From: Excoecaria cochinchinensis
Taxonomy: Eukaryota; Streptophyta; Magnoliopsida; Malpighiales; Euphorbiaceae
Direction of reading: 5' to 3'
DNA length: 64,000 bases
NCBI GenBank assembly: GCA_947683425.1
Contig: CANTUQ010000076.1
Location: 5,601,001 to 5,665,000 of the forward strand
Numbering within the stretch: position 1 is the first letter of the stretch; each line of letters opens with the position of its first letter. Positions 33,938 through 46,671 of the stretch are shown one piece after another. The translations under genes were made by a program, and so were the position numbers. Under the pieces are notes generated by a model. The model did no database searches, was not told the origin of the DNA, and saw nothing but the letters and a program-made list of their open reading frames with translations.

Positions 33938-35355
33938 TCACATATTTGGTGGAGGGACCACATTATAGCCTAGCTTGTTCTTCTTCTCCCTCTTCTCAGG
34001 ATCTGTGATCTGTTTGGTGTTAATAAGATCTTGGATCTTATTCCTCAAAGTTCGGCAGTAATCAGTCGAGTGCCCAGTGTGTTGATGGTAGGCGCAGTAC
34101 TGATCATCTCTATGCCCTGGCTGTCTTTGATTCGCAGCTGGTCTAGGTGCTAGTGGCTGTAGCTTGCCCTCTTTCATCAATCTCTCCGGTACCCAGGACA
34201 AAGAGCGGCCTAAATTGGAGTAGTACCTCTGGCCTTGCCAACTCCAGTAGCTGAAACTTCTGCTGTCTTGCCACTTCTGCCATTACTACTCCCGGTACCA
34301 CCTGATCTATACCCTGATTGATTGCCAAAGTTCTTCCCTGCAAAGTTGTTTTGGCTTGCTTTCTTTGCTAGGTAAGCCGCCTCAGCCTCTACATCAATAT
34401 CCTTAAGTGACTCCCAATCCTTGAGCCCCTTAAAGCTGAGCAAATCCTTTAGGTAAGGGCAAGAGTTCCTAATAAATAGCCTGATCTGTTCAGTAGTATC
34501 AGGCTTTCGCTTTATCTCCATGACCCTATTCCTCCATCTGGTGAGGTATTCATGAAATGACTCATCATTCCTTTGCTGTAAAAGCTCAAGGTCCTTTAGG
34601 GTGACCTCCATCCTCGTACTGCAATCGTACTGCTTCATGAATTCATCGGTTAGAAGGTCCCAGTCCTCTTTAGACCTCCTGTCCAACCCATGATACCAGT
34701 CTACTGCCAGACCCACTAGACTGAGGTAAAAATATTCTACCTTCTGCTTCTTGCTCAACCTTATGCCTTTCATTACCAGGGTATACTGCTTGATGTATGC
34801 AGATGGGTCGGAAGTACCATCGAATTTCGGCAGCTCAGGCATCTTGAACCTTTGGGGCAACAACTCTTCATCCCCCAGATCTCTGTCCTCAGGGTTGATC
34901 CCTTTTTCAACTGATAACATGCGAGTGATAGCTTCAATCTGCTATCTCATCCCTCTCAATGTCCCATCCTCTAACCTGGGTGCTCGGCCCCTTGTAGCTT
35001 GTTGGACTATCGGCTCCTCATCTTCCTCCTTTATCACAAAATCATCATTAGGATTGGGGATCCTTTCCCCTCTTGGCTCAATGGGTACGGCAGCTCTGTG
35101 CTCATTGACAGGTTGATGGGCAGCAACTCCAACGAGAGGAGCCTCCCCACCAGTAGGCGGTTCGACTTGCTCCTAAGGAGGGACCACCAGCGCTTGTGGA
35201 GCGACAGGCGGCTATGGAGCAATAGGTGCTTGTGGAACAGGGGGGTGAGCAATTATTTCAGCCATTGTGCCCATCATTTCTAACATTCTCCGCTCAAAAT
35301 CTTCTAACCTCCTAGCAAGGTCTTGAGTGGTCAAAGTTCCAGTCTCTTCTACCAT
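33938..35355 (-). pseudogene. gag: Tat-type gag of the minus-strand element, broken
   Basis: Homologue of the gag at 23664-25070 on the other strand. It starts at ATG 35355, runs open to 35212, is disturbed in the Pro/Ala linker, is open again 34920-34210 (gag domain with KKQKVEYF and FHEYLTRWRNRVMEIKR), shifts frame near 34205, and continues 34201-33938 with the zinc knuckle CAYHQHTGHSTDYC intact. Length matches the intact copy, so damage is by point changes and small indels rather than deletion. Confidence 0.85.
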
Positions 35356-35488
35356 CGAGGATGATTCACTGGTTTTTGAGAGTGACTCAGAATCCCAATT
35401 AAGCACTAATTATAGCGATCCAAAGGGCAAGTCCGTACTTACTAGCCAACCGTTAGGACCTCTAATCCACTTGGATGAATCTATGATG

Positions 35489-35513
35489 GCTGAAAGGTTT
35501 AAATTGTTAGAAT
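35489..35513 (-). promoter_or_regulatory. Conserved 3' splice-site-like motif in the Tat leader
   Basis: Minus reading TTCTAACAATTTAAACCTTTCAG|CCATCATAG in two parts: branch-like CTAAC and CAG acceptor, as at 23496-23520. Confidence 0.5.
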
Positions 35514-36257
35514 GATGCATGGATGATATGTACAATGCATGATCGTGAGTTATGCAGCATTTACAACCACATGCAAGCAAGTAGATCCTTCCAACCTTTT
35601 AACTCCCGCACACGAGGTCAAATAGTCTCTTCCTAGGTGGGCTTGACCCATGGGTCAACGGGGAACCCAATGGGCGCGTATGGTGCGCGGTGGAAAATCG
35701 ACAGCATAATATTCTTAATTTAAAGCACATGCACATGGATTTTGGCCATTATATATTTGGACCTTTCAAACAGACTAAAATGAGCCCACCGGGGCATGAA
35801 AGCCTTTGATGAGTGCCCGATCAATATGTTTGAATTGGTTTGATATGCAAGGGCCCACATAACAAGCATTGTATTAAGGTACATGTAACCTAGGGGAAGT
35901 ATCTATTGCCATTACATGAGCTTTGGTCAAAGGTGGTATTACTTTAAGGTTACCCAAGCATGGTCCCTGCCAACGGGTCTAGCTCATCACGAGCATAATG
36001 ACCGATCGGGTCTCCATTTTATATACCATGATGGTACGAGGCTTGAGCTGGTGATTATCCTTAACACTTCCCCACATTGAGTGAACGTAAGGTCGTGCTT
36101 CACGAATGCACCGAGGTTAAAAGAGGGACCAAACTAGCATAATTCTAAGGCTCTAGCATGGATGCAATACAATTTAGATGAGAGATGAAATTTTAGTTTT
36201 AAAAACCCAATTATACATTTTAACCAAGACATTTTCAGAGCAAAGTCACAAACAGTC
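35514..36257 (-). other. Leader of the minus-strand Tat element
   Basis: Matches the leaders at 22754-23495 and 54542-55250 without a shared reading frame. Ends at CAGTC (36253-36257), the left target duplication of the solo LTR. Confidence 0.65.
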
Positions 36258-38813
36258 TGTAACACCCCGAAATAGCCCTAGAAGAATTATAGAATTTTGG
36301 TTCAAGAAAGATTAGTGTTGGGAGTGTGAGTCCTGTCGCGAGCGCGACAAGCGTCATGGGCACGACAGAGCTCTTCGGTGATAGGGTAATTAATTAGCCT
36401 TTTTAATTTGTAATTTTGTAGGAGAGCGACACATGGCACTGTAGGGAGGTGACATGTGGAAAGAGCTTAATTAGCATTATATTAGCTAATAAGAGATTAG
36501 GATTATTTAAAAAGGGAAAAGAAGATAATTATGTAATTAATGGAATAGGTAGCATTTATTAGTGTAATTAATTTTGGATTAACTTAGACTATCTGCTCTC
36601 TTCCTTCTTCTTTTCCCGTTGGTTTCTTTGTTTAGGCCATTATTCTTCTTTTCTTTTCCTTTTCCTTGAATTTCTACCGTTCACTTGCTTTGCCCTTTCT
36701 TTCTTCTTCCTTCTTGACATGTTTTGAGTGATTCATTTGGATTACCTTTGAGAGGGGTTAGTAGAGCTTGATTAGGTCTCCTAAGAAGGTAAGTAATGCT
36801 ATTTAGTTAGTATTGATCTTCTTCTTTTATTTTATTTCTGTTTTTGATTTAAAGTAAGAGAGAAGAGTAACTTTGGTATTTTGAATGGTTTATGTATGGA
36901 AGCTGTGGACAAGAGGCCCAATAAAGGCAAAGAGAAGGTCGGAGCCGAGTAGAGAGCGCGGTTCAACGTCCTAGAGGTTGGGATCGCGTGCCATCTTTGT
37001 TTGTTCATATTGATTACTTGTAGTGTTTTACGGTGTATGTATATGGATATATTGTGGGTTATATGTGTGTTAAATGGTCTACATATAACTTTCTTGTGTA
37101 AAGTGTGTTTGTGGGTGAATTCTGTTCAGATTGTCATCAGACCTCTGTGTATTGTATGTGTGATAAGTAGAGTTATAGAGCTTCAATTGAGTTGATTCAA
37201 ATCTCATCTGAAACCTAAGGTCCGTATCTAAAAATGTCTAAGAGGATACTTGATCTAATTCTGACTCTAAGTATCCCGAAAAATAATTAGAACGTAGGTG
37301 ACCCTGTTCTGGCGGGTTCCCTGGAACAGTATGGATTGTTTGAATCATATTTGGAGTTTTAGATGTCCAAATTCCCTCAAAATTGCCCCATTGGAAAGCT
37401 AACATCCTAGTGAACAATTCTTATGAAGACCACGTTGCCTAAAAATGTGGTCTAGAGGGTGGTTTTGGCGATACAAGTTTAGGGTAAAAAGCAGTCTTGT
37501 GAGGCACCAAAGGCGAGTCTCTGTCGCGATCGCGACACATGTCGCGACCTCGCGACAGAACAACTCATTTTAAGCTTTTTCTTCTCCTTTTTGAGCTCCT
37601 AGTTGCCATGGGTCAACCCCTTACCCTTCCCCTTAGCTTATTATGCATGTTTAGGGTTAGTAAATGACTATAAAGTAGTTATCAACGGGGAAATACATTT
37701 GAACATGTTTAAGATTTGTAATTTAACTAATAAAGATTGTATATGCATTTGATATAATACCTAGAGTTTATCTTTTGGCAATCTAGCCTCTATCGCGAGC
37801 GCGACATCTTGTCGCCATCGCGACAGTAAACCTGGCTTCTGTCGCGAGCGCGACTCCTTACCGTGATCGCGATAGTGAACCTTCTTGTCTTGTTCTATGT
37901 TGAGATATGTTTTCTTCTGTCTTAATTTATATGTTGATGCGATGAAGTGATAACATGTATACATGAATTAAGTAAATGAGTTGATATCTGTATACGGTAT
38001 GTGAGTTGTATCTGAGCCTGATTACCGTTATAGTGGATAGATAAGCATGCTTATAAAGGGCTATAGTGCAGCTGCTAGAGTTGGCCTTAATTGTGCCCAG
38101 AGTTCGGAATACCTCGTGTATTCCATAGAGTTTGAGTTAATTCTCCATATGTAAGATACTGTAAACAGTATCCAGAGTTACCCGTATCCACCATGAAAGG
38201 AATTCAGGCTTCTTGTTATTGTTAGAGTATAATGAACATGAGAATAATGTTACATGATGACTAGTATACAAGTACATGTTTATATGAATTGGAACTCATG
38301 ATTTATATGATTGTGCGAATATATGCATAAGTTGCTTGAGCATTGCATGTGAAATGTATATTTTACTTGAGACTTTGAGAGAAGTCCCCTGCATTGTTTT
38401 CATCCCCACTAAGCGTTATCGCTTAGCACGGATGTTTGTTTCCGTGTAGGTACAGGTTCGGAACAGTGAGAGCGTGCATCTGCAGGTCAAGGCCACTAGG
38501 ACTTTTGTTATGACTTTTTGTATAAGTTAAAGATAGATATAGAAACTTTTGAGTAAAATCATATGTAAATGTATATGTAAATGACTACAGTAAATATGTA
38601 CAGAAATGAATATGTAATATAATAAAGATAACAGTTTTGTAACTTGTATATATTTAGTTAATGCGAATCACATGTTGGGCCCTAGTGTAGTATTATTTTA
38701 TTATTCTTAGATGAATGTGTTTATGCTATCGCTTCCGCTAATGCATGTACATGTATACGTAAGTGTCCGCGTAGTGCCCCGATATTCCCTACCGGGGGTA
38801 TGGGGGTGTTACA
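36258..38813 (+). mobile_element. Solo LTR of a Ty3/gypsy element inserted beside a PBS
   Basis: Starts TGTAACACCCCG and ends GGGGGTGTTACA; target duplication CAGTC at 36253-36257 and 38814-38818. 2556 bp with no internal region. The conserved hairpin and TGTAG|GT motif lie at 38409-38450, which sets the plus orientation. It contains several CpG-rich palindromes (36330-36366, 37525-37560, 37790-37880). Confidence 0.9.
37524..37558. repeat. Perfect palindrome TGTCGCGATCGCGACA and neighbours
   Basis: A 16-base perfect palindrome followed at once by ATGTCGCGACCTCGCGACAG, a second inverted repeat. Related TCGCGAGCGCGA pairs occur at 37793-37872 and 36330-36345 in the same LTR. Confidence 0.9.
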
Positions 38814-38815
38814 CA

Positions 38816-38835
38816 GTCCCCAGTGGAGTCGCCAC
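38816..38835 (-). other. Primer-binding site of the minus-strand Tat element
   Basis: Minus reading GTGGCGACTCCACTGGGGAC directly after the 5' LTR end GCGCATCACA. Identical to 22734-22753. The solo LTR's target duplication overlaps its last three bases. Confidence 0.8.
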
Positions 38836-39891
38836 TGTGATGCGCACCGGACCAGCAAGGCCCTCTTTGAACTCGCTTTTAGGATTCGAGGGATTGGTTT
38901 GCGTCTTTTTGATCTTAAGTATCATGAGATATTTTCGGCACCTCCTTTCACAATAGAACATTGAAAAGGACCATCCATCGTCATAACACCTTTAGGAACT
39001 TTTGAGGCATTTTGGAGTCGCACCCAGTTTACAAGAAACTAGAAAAAACCTCTGTTGGTCTAAACCAGAGAGGGTGTCCGGAACTTCACACTTATTGGTG
39101 CCTTGGTTAATTATAAATGGGTTTTTAAATTATAAAATTTCATTTCTCATCTCACGCGATTAATGCAGTTTATTAAAGTGCATATCAATCACATATGAAA
39201 CGATAAATAAAAATAAAAATAAAGACAAAATTAAATCACAACAAAACTAGGGGCGGAATACAACCCCCATTGTAAATATAAATCGTACATAAAACGGGGT
39301 ATTTATTAAGGATGAGGACATTGGTCCTCTCATGCATAATTAAAAAAATTATTTTGAAGTGACAATTTATTTTGGATGGAAAACTAGGACATTGGTCCCA
39401 TTTTATTAGAAAAACCAATTTATTTATAGAAATATTTTTGTGTGATTTTTGATTAAACGTGCATAAAATAAATGGTTCAATTAATTATTACATGCCAAAT
39501 AACTCAATAAAACAAATAAAGGAAAAATAATAACTTCTTGGATCTCCTCTTTTATTCACACGGGTATTCAAACAGGGGAACACAAGTATTTGACATCGAC
39601 AACAAAAACAAATAAACTTAATGTTAGTAGTCGAAGTAAGAAAATCAATTAAACATTTATAACAATACATAAATTAAATAAAACATGCATATTATGGGAT
39701 AAATAAATTAAATGACATGTTAAAATAAATTAACATATTAATATATCACTATTTAAAACATAAAGCGATAATAATAACAATGATGATGGTAATAATAAAT
39801 AAATAGTAATAATAACAACAACGGCAACAAGAATAATAATAACAATAATAATAATAATAATATGTGATGATAAATAATAATAATAATAGTA

Positions 39892-39942
<51 letters not shown>

Positions 39943-41378
39943 GTAATAGTAATAATAATGATGATGATGAACGAATAAATGAAACAAGGGTAAAAATAAT
40001 ATTAAAAATGTTAGATCTGTGTACAGAAACACATAAAATAAATAAAAACCAAACAAATGTAAAGATCTGCTTGGTTAACAATTAAATATAAATAAAAGAA
40101 AATAAAAGAAAAATAAAAGACTAAGAGATCAAGCATAGAATATTTACCCTCAGATTTAAATGATATTGAAGCACGATATCTTGATCTAATCTCTTGTCAA
40201 GATCCGAAAATTAACTCAAAAAACAAGTTCAAGTAAATCTTGAGTTTATATCTAAAAAACTCAAGAACATTAATACTAAGAAAAATGATTTGATTTTTTT
40301 TTTTGTATTTGATATATAATCTGAAAATTCAAGTCAAGGAATTGATTTTCCTTTTCTCAAAGTTTTCAAGATCAATCAAGAATTTTTTAGAGATAAAAAA
40401 CTAGAATGGAATTTAAGATGAAAACTTGTAGATTTAAAAGAGAGAATTAAGAAGATTGAGAAAAATGATTTTTATTTTTTTAAGAATGAGAAAAGATGAA
40501 CTCTAAGAACATTCAATCCTTTGTTTTTCTAGCAAAACCCACTAGCTCCTCTCCAAAAAATCTCCTTCTAAATGACTTAGAAAAATGTATTTTGCTAGAG
40601 AGAATTTTCTTACTCTCAAAAACCCTTTTTTTATCTCCTCCTTTTTCTCTCTTTTCTTTGCCAAAATGAAAGTCCCCTCCGTAAAAACCCACTCCCCTCT
40701 AATTTCTGCACTCATTTCAGATCTTTTCCACATCTACTTTTTCCCAATTTCAACAAAAAACACTCAAAAATTCAACATAAAAATCCCTAAAGTCAAATTT
40801 TAATAATTAATAATTTTTATTTATTTTATTTATTTTTTGACTTTTTAATACCCTCAAATTTTGACCAAAATTTTCAGAATTCAACAAAAAAAAAATCCCA
40901 TGAACAAATCATTTTTTACCCAAAAAATGTCAAAAAATTTTTTTTGCGGCAATGGGCGAGGAACCTCGCCGATCGGGTGAGATTTCGCGTGCAGAGGCGC
41001 GGAATCACGCACACAGCACACGCTGTTCGTCGCGCAGTGCGCACAGGCTTTTAGCGATGCTGCGCGTTGCCCTTTCGCGCGCAGCAGCGCCCCGTAGCGT
41101 GCGCAGGCACTGCGCCCACGCAGGCATGCTCCTGCGCGCTGCCATGGTCCGACGCTCGATTTTTTTTTTAATTTTTAAATTTTTTAAAATATGACTAAAA
41201 AAATACTAAATTTATTCATAAAAACTAATTTTTAAAATATTTTTATTTTTTTTTTATTTTTTTTCCTAAAATGCAAATATGACAAGGAAATCATTATTTT
41301 TAACTTTTTTGCCTGTGAGGGCATCTTATCATCATTGGATAACTCCGATTTAGGCTGACTCAGGACCTGGTGTTTACA
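38836..41378 (-). repeat. 5' LTR of the minus-strand Tat element
   Basis: 2543 bp; partner of 16860-19385 with visible substitutions and a different microsatellite length (39828-39965) and CpG island (40946-41158). Confidence 0.9.
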
Positions 41379-41383
41379 GGTCC

Positions 41384-42320
41384 TTTTAAGAAACTCTTCT
41401 TCTAGATTTAATGGAAAATAAAGAAAAGTCACAAAAGAGGCTTGATTAAGACGAAGATATTGAAGAAATCGCTCAAGAGGTGGAATTGGGGAATGAAAAG
41501 GATATTAGCAAGTCACTTGAGATGGCTAAATCTCCATGGCTTATAAAAATACATCAATCAACAATTGAAGAAGTGCAACCAAGCCAACTTGAGGAGAGTG
41601 TAGAAAATGATATAGTGGAATATGGACCACAACCATAGAGACCAAGTAGCAAAGAAAACCAAATTCCAAGTATGCCAATCCAGTACTTATTGAAGAAACT
41701 AGTGTAAATGAGCCTAAAACATATGAAGAAGCATCGTTAAGCAAGGATTGGAGAGCCAATGGAAGAAGAGATAAATGCCTTAAAGCAAAATGCAATTTAA
41801 GATCTAGTGTCGAAGCCCAAAAATGTGAAGCCGATATCTTTCAAATGGGTCTACAAAGTAAAATGTTATCCTGAAAGATCAATTCAATTGAAAGATATAA
41901 GGCTCGACTAATGGCTCAAGGATTTTCATATAAGTATAGGTTGGACTATAATGAGACATTCAATCTAATTGCAAATATTAGAACAGTACTTGTTATATTA
42001 GCCTCAGTAGTTTGCGAAGGCTAGATGATCTCACAAATGGATGTGAAGTATGCATTTTTGCATGGAAAATTGGATTAAGAAATATATATGGAGCAACCTC
42101 AAGGGTTTGAGAGGGAGGCTTAGCCAAGATATGTATGCAAACTAAAAAAAAGACCCTTTATATGTTAAAGCAAGTACTAAGGGTGTGGTATAACGATTGT
42201 TGAATTTGTAATACAAAGTGGTTACATGAGCTTGTTCGTAAACAGTGAAATTGAAAAATTGATAATAGTGCTCATCTATGTAGATGATTTTATCATCACT
42301 GGTGATGTCAAAAAAGAAGT
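41384..42320 (+). repeat. Copia-derived tandem unit 1, right piece
   Basis: Resumes after the Tat element with the ETLLLDL segment, then the RT N-terminal half (FKWVYKV near 41839-41859), the shared in-frame TAG of GGCTTAGCC (42118-42126), and YVDDFIITGD near 42275-42305, where the unit ends at a junction with integrase sequence. Confidence 0.85.
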
Positions 42321-43179
42321 CCAATGCCTTCCAACTAATAATAGAGGAGAATATACTTCCATGGGTTTTCAAAGTATCTACAATAGCACAGGATACAATG
42401 CCAATTGACTTGTCTAAATATTCCATAACAAAATGGAGTAAAGAATAGAAAGAATAAATGTGTTTTGCATGCAAAGAATATTCCACCAAAAATTTAGGCT
42501 GAATTTATAAAAACAGTTGCACAAGTGATGAATAGGTCACAGCAAGCTTTACTTGGAGAAGATATGGAACACAACCCACTATAAGTTACTAATGAGTTTT
42601 TGGCTGCATATGCTATTTTTTTTGTACTAGATCATATATGCAGCAAGTTTGATAAGAAAGCAATAATGTGCATCTTTGTGGGTTATAATGATCAAAGGAA
42701 AGGGTGGAAATGTCATGATCCTTCAACTAGAAAATGTCATACTTCTAGAAATGTGATATTTGATGAAGCTTCATCTTAGTGGTCCTCTTAAGAAACTCTT
42801 CTTCGAGATTTAAAGGAAATTAAAGAAAAGTCACAAAAGAGGCTTGATTAAGATGAAGATATTGAAGAAATCGCTCAAGAGGTTGAATTAGGGAATGAAA
42901 AGGATATTAGCAAGTCACTTGAGATGGCTAAATCTCTATGGCTTATAAGAATACATCAATCAACAATTGAAGAAGTGCAACCAAGCCAACTTGAGGAGAG
43001 TGTAAAAAATGACATAGTGGAATATGGACCACAACCGTAGAGACCAAGTAGGCAAAGAAAACCAAATTCCAAGTATGTCAATCCAGTACTTGTTGAAGAA
43101 ACTAGTGTTAATGAGCTTAAAACATATGAAGAAGCATCGTTAAGCAAGGATTGGAGAGCCAATGGAAGAAGAGATAAAT
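42321..43179 (+). repeat. Copia-derived tandem unit 2, left piece
   Basis: Begins CCAATGCCTTCCAACTAATA, the integrase TNNRGEYTS block joined directly to the preceding RT YVDD segment. Interrupted at TAAAT (43175-43179) by a solo LTR. Confidence 0.85.
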
Positions 43180-43869
43180 TGTAATGGCCCTATCACCGGT
43201 CTAGATGTGTCATTTCATAATTTCAGTGTTACCATGATAATAGAAGTGTCGAACAGTATGGGGAGTGAGTTTGCTAGTGTCAAAGTTTAGTGTTAAGTGT
43301 GTTAAAATTATAGTGGTTCCGGATCGGGTGATACCGGGGTGGCTATACAGCGAACTCGGCTGTCCGGCGCCCAAAAAATTTTAATTTCGCAAAAATGATA
43401 TGTGGGCTGTAAGGAGTCTATTGGTGAAATTTGAGTTGAAAACGGAGTTAAATCGACCTCCGAAAGTCATTTTGAAGTTGGCCTCTAGTTCGGTCCAAAT
43501 TGAACCGAGGTTTGAATGAGGGGTTATTAATAGTTAAAATGGCCTAATAGATGTTAAGTGTGTAAAATAAGACAGTGGGAGTGTTATCTGTGAAGTTTGA
43601 CAGCTTTAAAGTTGTATTTTACGGCAGGAGAAAAATTGATCGAATCGAACCGATTTAAGTGAACCGGTGCCCAAATGGACTCGGATTGAGGTAAAAATTT
43701 GCAAGGAACCTATTTTTGATGTTTTAAGAACAATGGAATTATTTATAAGTGAAAATAATTAGTGGAACATATAGATGCTTTGGAAAAGTTGAAATGAACC
43801 GAAAAATTAAAATTTTTGCTTAATTTGGTCGGACCACTTCGGTTGGACCAGTTCGGTTCATTAGGGGAC

Positions 43870-43877
43870 TATATAAA
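43870..43877 (+). promoter_or_regulatory. TATA box of the solo LTR
   Basis: TATATAAA about 60 bases before a CT-rich stretch with CTCTCTCTC, a typical plant LTR promoter layout. Confidence 0.55.
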
Positions 43878-45300
43878 GGGATTAATGGCTTTATTTATCT
43901 AGATAAATCCAGAAAAGTTCGGGATCTTCTTCCTCCTTCAAAATCGAACCCACTTTCTCTCTCTCTCCTCCATTTTTCTTCACTTCTTCTCTCATTTCTC
44001 ACCAAATCTTAGCTCCCTAATCAAAATTCAGCCTCTTTAGAACACCGAGACAGTATTTGGAGTCCAATTGGTGCATTGGAAGTGAGGATTTTGTTGTGTT
44101 CAAAGGTTAGGGTAAGTTTGGGGGTTTTTAATTTAAGGGTTTTTAAATTATTTTATTGGTTCCTACAAGGGTTTTTGGGGTTGTAGAACACGTTTACGAT
44201 GTTATAATTTTCATTTGAGGCTTGGTTTTAATGATATGAGTGTTTTGTGATTCAGCCCAGGTAGATTCTCAAAGGGAGGAGGAAGCTCCTCAAGCAAAAG
44301 GGAAGGAAAAGCAACCCTAGAGGGATATAGAGCTTGTAAAAGAGGTTTGTGGTTACTAAATCTACCTATTTCCTAATGTTTATGTTGATTTTTAGGTTAT
44401 GTCTAAGGTTAGGTATGTGATAGTGGTGAGTTTAATTAAATCTAACTTGATATTCATGCTTAGTGGGCTTAAACTAGTGTATAAATATGATTAAGTGAAA
44501 TTAAATCAAAGTGGTATGAAAAATGTTTTAGATGCCGAATGGAAACCTTAAGTAAAAATGATGTTTTAATGGGTTTTTAAGCTTGTAATTGATGTTTATA
44601 ATATGTATAATAAGTGAAATGCATGATTGAGTGAATTAAAGAATTAAAAGAAACCATAATGAGTGGGTGTATACTTGGCCGAATGAGATAATGTGGAATA
44701 AAACAGAATATGTGATGGGTTTTGGCATAATAATAGCATATTTGAGATGTATAACATGAAATAAGTGTAGTTAAGTGACTAAGAGAAATTATAGTGCATA
44801 ATATGGAAATTTGAACTCTTGGCCGAATGGTACATGTGAGTATATATATATGTGTTTTGATTTTATATGTAATATAATGGCATATTATGACTTTATAATG
44901 ATAAATGAGTGTATATGCAAAGTGGCATGTGGAAATGAAATGTATGATAAATTATGCATATTGACAAAATGTAATAATTATATGAATTTTGAGAAAATAT
45001 TGCCCTTAGTAGTTGTCTGGTAGTGAAATCTAGTCCAGGATATAATTGGTTAGCCATAGGGATTTCACACCGCGGTATGAGTCATGGCGACTCGCTATTG
45101 ATAAGCCAACGAGAGCTTATCACAGTGTACAGTGATATTCATTGTATAGTGTAGTGTAGTGCAGTGAAATTGGTCCTACTGGGACCATTTTATAGTGAAA
45201 TGGGTCTGTGGGACCCATGTCCCGCATATCCGATCAATAGATTTTCTATCGGGTCCATACTAGGGGCATATTGGTAAATATGCGATAAAAATGATTAAAA

Positions 45301-46020
45301 TAGTAAAATTAGTGAAAATGAGTAAAAAAACAGGACTGAAATGGAGTAAAAAAGAAGTTTAGGGGTAAAACATTAATTTTACTAAAAACTGGTAAAAATT
45401 GGTAAAAATAAGTTAAAGTGTAAGTGGAAGGGTAAAATGGTAATTTTGGTAAAATATGGTGCTTAAATAGTGAAACAGTGATAAAATAGGGACTAAATTG
45501 TAATTTTGCTAAATTGTAAGTTAAAAAGTGGAAAAAAATGAAGTAAAAAGGATATAATTGTAATTAAATAAGTTAAATAAGGATCAAAGTGAAAAATAGG
45601 CATAAATGAAATTAATAGTGGAAATATTGAATAAATAAGGGAATTTTGGTAATTAAGTGTTAAAGAAGGATATAAGTGTAATTAAGGTAAAAGATGGGAT
45701 ATAATAGGTAATAATGTAATTGTAAGGACATAAGGGTAATTATTGGAAAAGAAAGGGACATAGATGGAATTAATGGAAATGATAAGGACATAAGTGGAAT
45801 TAAGTGAAAAGATTAGTGATTAAAATGTAATTAATGGTAAACAAAGAATTAAGTGAAATAAATAAATAAATAGTGTAATTAAGTGCATTAAAAGTATGAT
45901 TAAGTGATTAAATAAATAGTAATGTGATTAATTAAGTGAAATATTTAGTGAATTAGGAAGTAATAATAATAAGTGGAAATAATAAGTATATGCATTTATA
46001 ATATGTTAATCAAATAGAAT
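45301..46020 (+). repeat. Cytosine-depleted tract with degenerate 30-bp repeats
   Basis: I count 18 cytosines in 720 bases (2.5%), while guanine is frequent. The stretch is built from degenerate units such as GGACATAAGTGGAATTAAGTG and TGGTAAAA. No open frame. Confidence 0.8.
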
Positions 46021-46671
46021 TAGTTAGGAAATTTATAGATTGGTAACCACCACTAGGCATTCTAATGCTCAGCACGTAGTTGTTTTTTACTGTGTGTAGG
46101 TACGCTTTAGGACCGGAGCAGTATACCTCAGTCATTTTGGGAGCGAGCTGAAGGACTTGAAGATAAATTTATTTTGATGTATGTAATGGAATTTACTTTG
46201 GCATGTATATACCTAACTTAGTTATGGAACTTGGCATGTAATGATATAATATGTTATATTATCTGTGTGGATTATTTTGTAGTTGTGTGATGAACGGCGG
46301 ATGGGAATTGTATGAATATAGGATGATACTACTATTGTGCCCTTGCCGGGGCTGTAGATTTTCAAATTTGCAGGTTTGGGTAGTGCAATTTACAAGCCGT
46401 TATACTGCCAAAATTTATACCAAATGAATAGTAAATAAGACAGTTATAGGTCAATCGATAGCTAAGTAACTTAATGTGAATGTTTAAAGGATATGTAAGA
46501 TGAATAAGGAATAAAGTATTAAGTGGGCTAAGTGATACTAATAACAAGTGTAGAGAAAAAAAAAATTTGACCCGTATTTTCATAGGTAAATGAATGTTAA
46601 CCGAATATGGTAATCGCACAGTATCGCGAAGTCGGCAGTATACGTATAGGGTATAAGGGTATTACATAAAT

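Larger units (their letters stand above)
16860..41378 (-). mobile_element. Tat-type Ty3/gypsy gag-only LTR element, minus strand, with two insertions
   Basis: Outer ends are TGTGACGCGC (16860) and GGTGTTTACA (ending 41378), flanked by GGTCT (16855-16859) and GGTCC (41379-41383), a 5-bp duplication with one change. On the minus strand the 5' LTR is 38836-41378 and the 3' LTR 16860-19385. After subtracting the insertions at 19802-31185 and 36258-38813, the internal region is about 5.5 kb: PBS, leader, gag, short pol scraps, UTR, tandem repeats, PPT. No protease, RT or integrase is seen, so it is another gag-only element. It is older than the element nested inside it: its gag is broken and its LTRs differ more. 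Confidence 0.9.
43180..46666 (+). mobile_element. Solo LTR inserted in copia tandem unit 2
   Basis: Starts TGTAATGGCCC and ends AAGGGTATTACA; target duplication TAAAT at 43175-43179 and 46667-46671. 3487 bp with no coding sequence. A TATA box (TATATAAA, about 43870-43877) precedes a CT-rich segment (43930-44000). A variant of the conserved hairpin and TGTAG|GT motif lies at 46051-46100. The segment 45301-46020 is nearly devoid of cytosine. Confidence 0.9.

Noticed and set aside
36258..38813. A full retrotransposon rather than a solo LTR
   Set aside because: Only one set of ends, no PBS, PPT or coding sequence, and one hairpin motif near its 3' end.
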